From Candidatus Methylomirabilota bacterium (lineage in GTDB: Bacteria; Methylomirabilota; Methylomirabilia; Rokubacteriales; CSP1-6): 64,000 bases of DNA. The position numbers were made by a program, and so were the translations under genes. The notes under the pieces were generated by a model. The model worked only from the letters and a program-made list of their open reading frames with translations. It searched no databases and was not told the origin of the DNA. The stretch covers positions 1-64,000 of the forward strand of contig DASTFB010000087.1 in NCBI GenBank assembly GCA_035709005.1. The letters run 5' to 3'. Below are positions 61,699 to 64,000 of this stretch, piece by piece. Positions within the stretch are counted from its first letter, which is position 1; each line of letters opens with the position of its first letter.

Positions 61699-64000
61699 TC
61701 AGACCTCGTCGATGACGACGCCGTGAGGGGAGCGGCGGCGGTCGAGCGCGGCCCTCTCTTCGTCGGCGAGCAGCTCGGCCCGGTCGAGCCCCATCAGCCG
61801 GCCGACGGCAGCCAGACAATGCGCCCACGTCGAGCCGTTGATGAAGAGCAGGCCCTGCACGCTCAACGTCCCTCCGTGATTCGTGAAGCCCAGCGCGACC
61901 GTGTCCGGGCCCGTGTGCAGCGGCGGCAGGGCGCCGAGGAGCGCCTGGGGACGCGTATGGGTGAGGAAGACCCGCGCCGGCACGGTGTCCGGGTAACAGC
62001 GGGCCACGACGTCCGGGGAGGCCCGATGGCGCTCCTCGCCCTCGCTGCGGGCCGCCCGGAAGCGTCCGGGCTCGAGCATGTACACCACGGCGTGGGCGAA
62101 GCCTCGCTCGGTCAGGCGCTGCGACGCGCGGAGGACCTCGGTCAGCTGATACGCGCCCACGGCGGTCAGGATCACGCGCGCCTCGTCGGGGGAGTGGCCG
62201 GCCCAGTCGAGCCGCAGGGCGCCGTCGCGCAACAGGGCGCTCGCCTCGTCGCCGGTGAAGCGGTCGGGCACCGCCAGCTTGGGGACGACGAGCGTCCAGA
62301 TCTGGCCGCACGTCCGGTAGACAGCCTGCATCACCGCGGCGGCCGTGTTGTAGTCCGCGGGGAACATCACGCGGGAGACGTCCGACGGCTCGCCCAGGAG
62401 AACTTCCGCCAGCGCCGGATCCTGATGGGACCGCTCGTTCTTGGCGTTCTCCCAGGTGTGTGAGGTCAGGACCAGCGGCACCGAGAGCCAGCCCGGCGGC
62501 CGGCCGGCCGCGGCGAGCTCGTCTGCGAAGATGATTTCCTGACGGACGGCGCCGTGCATCTTGGCCCCGAAGGCCTCGTACGTGACGATGATGTTGAGGC
62601 CGCCCTTGTTGCCCAGCGCCGCCGAGGCCACGGCTTCCTCGTTGAGCGCCGTGATCACCGCGCCCCCGACCGCCTCCGGGATTCCTTCCTCGGGATCGGT
62701 GACGCGGAACTTGAGGTTCTCCAGCGTCCGGAGCATGCGGTTGCTGCGCATCTCGTCCGGGTTGCCCACCCGCGGTCTGAGCCCGGAGTTGGCCTGGACG
62801 ACGGCGAGGAAGCCCTCGTCGACAGCGGCCATGGGACTGGTTGTGGCTCCTCGGGACCCGTCGGCGCGATCCGCTGGAACCTGCCGGAACACGGGTTCGG
62901 GCGACTTCAGGAGGCTCACGCGACGGGTGGCCAGCGCGTGATCGCGCTCGCGGGGGCGCCCGGTGCGGCCGTGGCCCTGGAACGCCTGGGCGGCCCCCGC
63001 GAGCTCGGCCGGCGGCACCCGGAGCCGCCGCGCGTGCTCGTTGAAGCGTCGGGCCGCCAGGGCATCGGTGTGCGGGTTCGTGCCGAGAGGCAAGTTGTGG
63101 GCGAGGTTGGTCCCGGCGCCATAAAAGCCCGCACCCTTCGGGGCGACCGCGATCCCGTAGGGCAGGCGCACGGGGTATCTGGCCTGCCCGGCTTTGACCG
63201 CCGCGGCGGCCGCCTCCAGCCGCCGCTCGATCTCGTAGATCGCCCACACGAACGCCGCCGGGTCCCGCCCGTCGAAGACGAAGGGGTCGAAGCTGTTGAG
63301 CCTCAGGTGCCGGAGGAGCCAGGCGATACCCCCCTGCTGGGACATGGTCGTTCGCTGGTCGATCCGCCGGCCGTTGGCGATCATGATCGGCGCGACCAGG
63401 CCGGAATCCTCGGCCCGCCACCAGCGCGGTGCCCAGTCGCCGCCGCGCTGCTCCTCGAAGGCCCCGTCGCTCAGGAACACCACCAGGCACTCGCCCGGCA
63501 GTGGCATGTGCACGTACTGCAGCTCGGCGAACCCCAGGTAACCGCCTTCGGCCAGCCCTCCGGCCGTGTGGGCGTTGACGTGGCTGCCGAGCGGTGAGTC
63601 CTGACGCCCGTCGTCGCGCAGCCGATACGAGTAGAAATCGCGGACGTAGCGCGTCAGGCCCTCGTCGGAGACGGAATAGCGCTCGGCGTGGGCCCGCGTC
63701 ATGTTGCCCACCAGCAGGTTCACGGAGTCGACGGCGGCCACGCAGTGGCCCTGGCCCATGAGCCAGGCGCGCGTGGTGCCCGTGAGCGCGTTGACCGCCA
63801 GGTACCCCGTGTAGGCGGGCACCATGTTCAGGGCCCCGCCGGTGTGGCCCTCCGGCGAGGGCTTGAAGTCCTCCGGGCGCAACGGGCGGCCATCCAGGTA
63901 GACGTTGCGCGCATACGTCTCGTGGACGACGAGCCACATGCCTGCGCTGGCGATGCGGTCGGCGGCGAGCAGCAGCTCGTAGACGGGCGTCCCGTCGCCC
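61699..64000 (-). CDS. Phosphoketolase-family thiamin-diphosphate enzyme, 5' end cut by window
   Basis: 767 residues visible, open through 64000. SPEGHTGGALNMVPAYTGYLAVNALTG, GQGHCVAAVDSVN, SHVNAHTAGGLAEGGYLGFAE, CLVVFLSDGAFEEQRGGDWAPRWW (ThDP-binding GDG replaced by SDG), a transketolase-like middle domain (NKGGLNIIVTYEAFGAKMH) and a C-terminal LGFTNHGGTLSVQGLLFINGSTWAHCL. It belongs to the phosphoketolase superfamily but lacks some canonical phosphoketolase motifs (for example the GDGEAETG loop), so it is probably the divergent group sometimes annotated xylulose-5-phosphate 3-epimerase; the reaction is uncertain. Convergent with ald, 22 nt between stops. Confidence 0.75.
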   Translation of the reverse strand, partial: GDGTPVYELLLAADRIASAGMWLVVHETYARNVYLDGRPLRPEDFKPSPEGHTGGALNMVPAYTGYLAVNALTGTTRAWLMGQGHCVAAVDSVNLLVGNMTRAHAERYSVSDEGLTRYVRDFYSYRLRDDGRQDSPLGSHVNAHTAGGLAEGGYLGFAELQYVHMPLPGECLVVFLSDGAFEEQRGGDWAPRWWRAEDSGLVAPIMIANGRRIDQRTTMSQQGGIAWLLRHLRLNSFDPFVFDGRDPAAFVWAIYEIERRLEAAAAAVKAGQARYPVRLPYGIAVAPKGAGFYGAGTNLAHNLPLGTNPHTDALAARRFNEHARRLRVPPAELAGAAQAFQGHGRTGRPRERDHALATRRVSLLKSPEPVFRQVPADRADGSRGATTSPMAAVDEGFLAVVQANSGLRPRVGNPDEMRSNRMLRTLENLKFRVTDPEEGIPEAVGGAVITALNEEAVASAALGNKGGLNIIVTYEAFGAKMHGAVRQEIIFADELAAAGRPPGWLSVPLVLTSHTWENAKNERSHQDPALAEVLLGEPSDVSRVMFPADYNTAAAVMQAVYRTCGQIWTLVVPKLAVPDRFTGDEASALLRDGALRLDWAGHSPDEARVILTAVGAYQLTEVLRASQRLTERGFAHAVVYMLEPGRFRAARSEGEERHRASPDVVARCYPDTVPARVFLTHTRPQALLGALPPLHTGPDTVALGFTNHGGTLSVQGLLFINGSTWAHCLAAVGRLMGLDRAELLADEERAALDRRRSPHGVVIDEV

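Overview
The window is dense, GC-rich bacterial DNA with short gaps and many 1-11 nt start/stop overlaps. I found no rRNA, tRNA, CRISPR array or insertion sequence. A class I (ATP-dependent) benzoyl-CoA reductase operon, a branched-chain-type ABC uptake system and many accessory metabolic genes suggest an uncultured, metabolically flexible soil or subsurface bacterium of the Rokubacteria/NC10 (Methylomirabilota) kind. That placement is inference, as no marker gene here fixes the phylum.

Region 1 (1-18.8 kb, + strand) is an aromatic-acid operon. After the tail of an MvhD/FlpD-like electron-transfer gene and two small genes comes a TetR regulator, then bcrC-bcrB, a three-gene molybdopterin oxidoreductase module (catalytic subunit, four-cluster ferredoxin, NrfD-like anchor), then bcrA-bcrD. 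A GNAT protein, a LivKHMGF-type importer, a PaaK-type aryl-CoA ligase, a dienoyl-CoA hydratase (Dch), a BadH-like dehydrogenase and an amidohydrolase follow. Together they suggest uptake, CoA activation, ring reduction and the first beta-oxidation-like steps. The molybdenum module sits exactly inside what is bcrCBAD in Thauera.

Region 2 (18.8-31 kb) holds a membrane-anchored Usp fusion, a methyltransferase and a hemerythrin. On the minus strand are a ScdA_N protein, a polytopic NnrS/oxidase-like protein and a radical-SAM/MIP18 fusion behind a CRP/FNR-type palindrome, and a ZIP-Usp-Usp-MgtE-CopD-like run. On the plus strand are formate-tetrahydrofolate ligase, which lacks any ordinary start codon, and a PAS histidine kinase.

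Region 3 (31-60.5 kb) is the most striking part: a stress and dormancy island. It encodes GroEL, a DksA/TraR protein, Hsp20, an HPF/RaiA protein, a Vms1/aeRF1-like factor, a cDPG-synthetase-like GTPase fused to DUF6335, universal stress proteins, four CBS-domain proteins, RtcA, RtcB and archease, GlgX, PRPP and NAD-salvage enzymes, an ATPase-less Lon proteolytic domain, a second RpoD-type sigma factor, a decayed nadE and a dehydrogenase. By eye I found eleven -24/-12 (sigma-54) promoters of the form TGGC-N8-(T)GC(A/T), all with the GG-N10-GC spacing, in front of eleven transcription units. Each has a GC-rich dyad (CGCCCCA...TGGGGCG, often preceded by TGTCCCGC-N3) about 30-95 bp upstream, where an enhancer-binding protein would sit. 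The island therefore looks like one coordinated sigma-54 regulon whose products include an RNA-repair pathway and another sigma factor. The activator is not in the window.

Region 4 (56-64 kb) interleaves genes without that signature: a CapA-like protein, alanine dehydrogenase with a sigma-70-like promoter, and a phosphoketolase-family protein running off the right edge.
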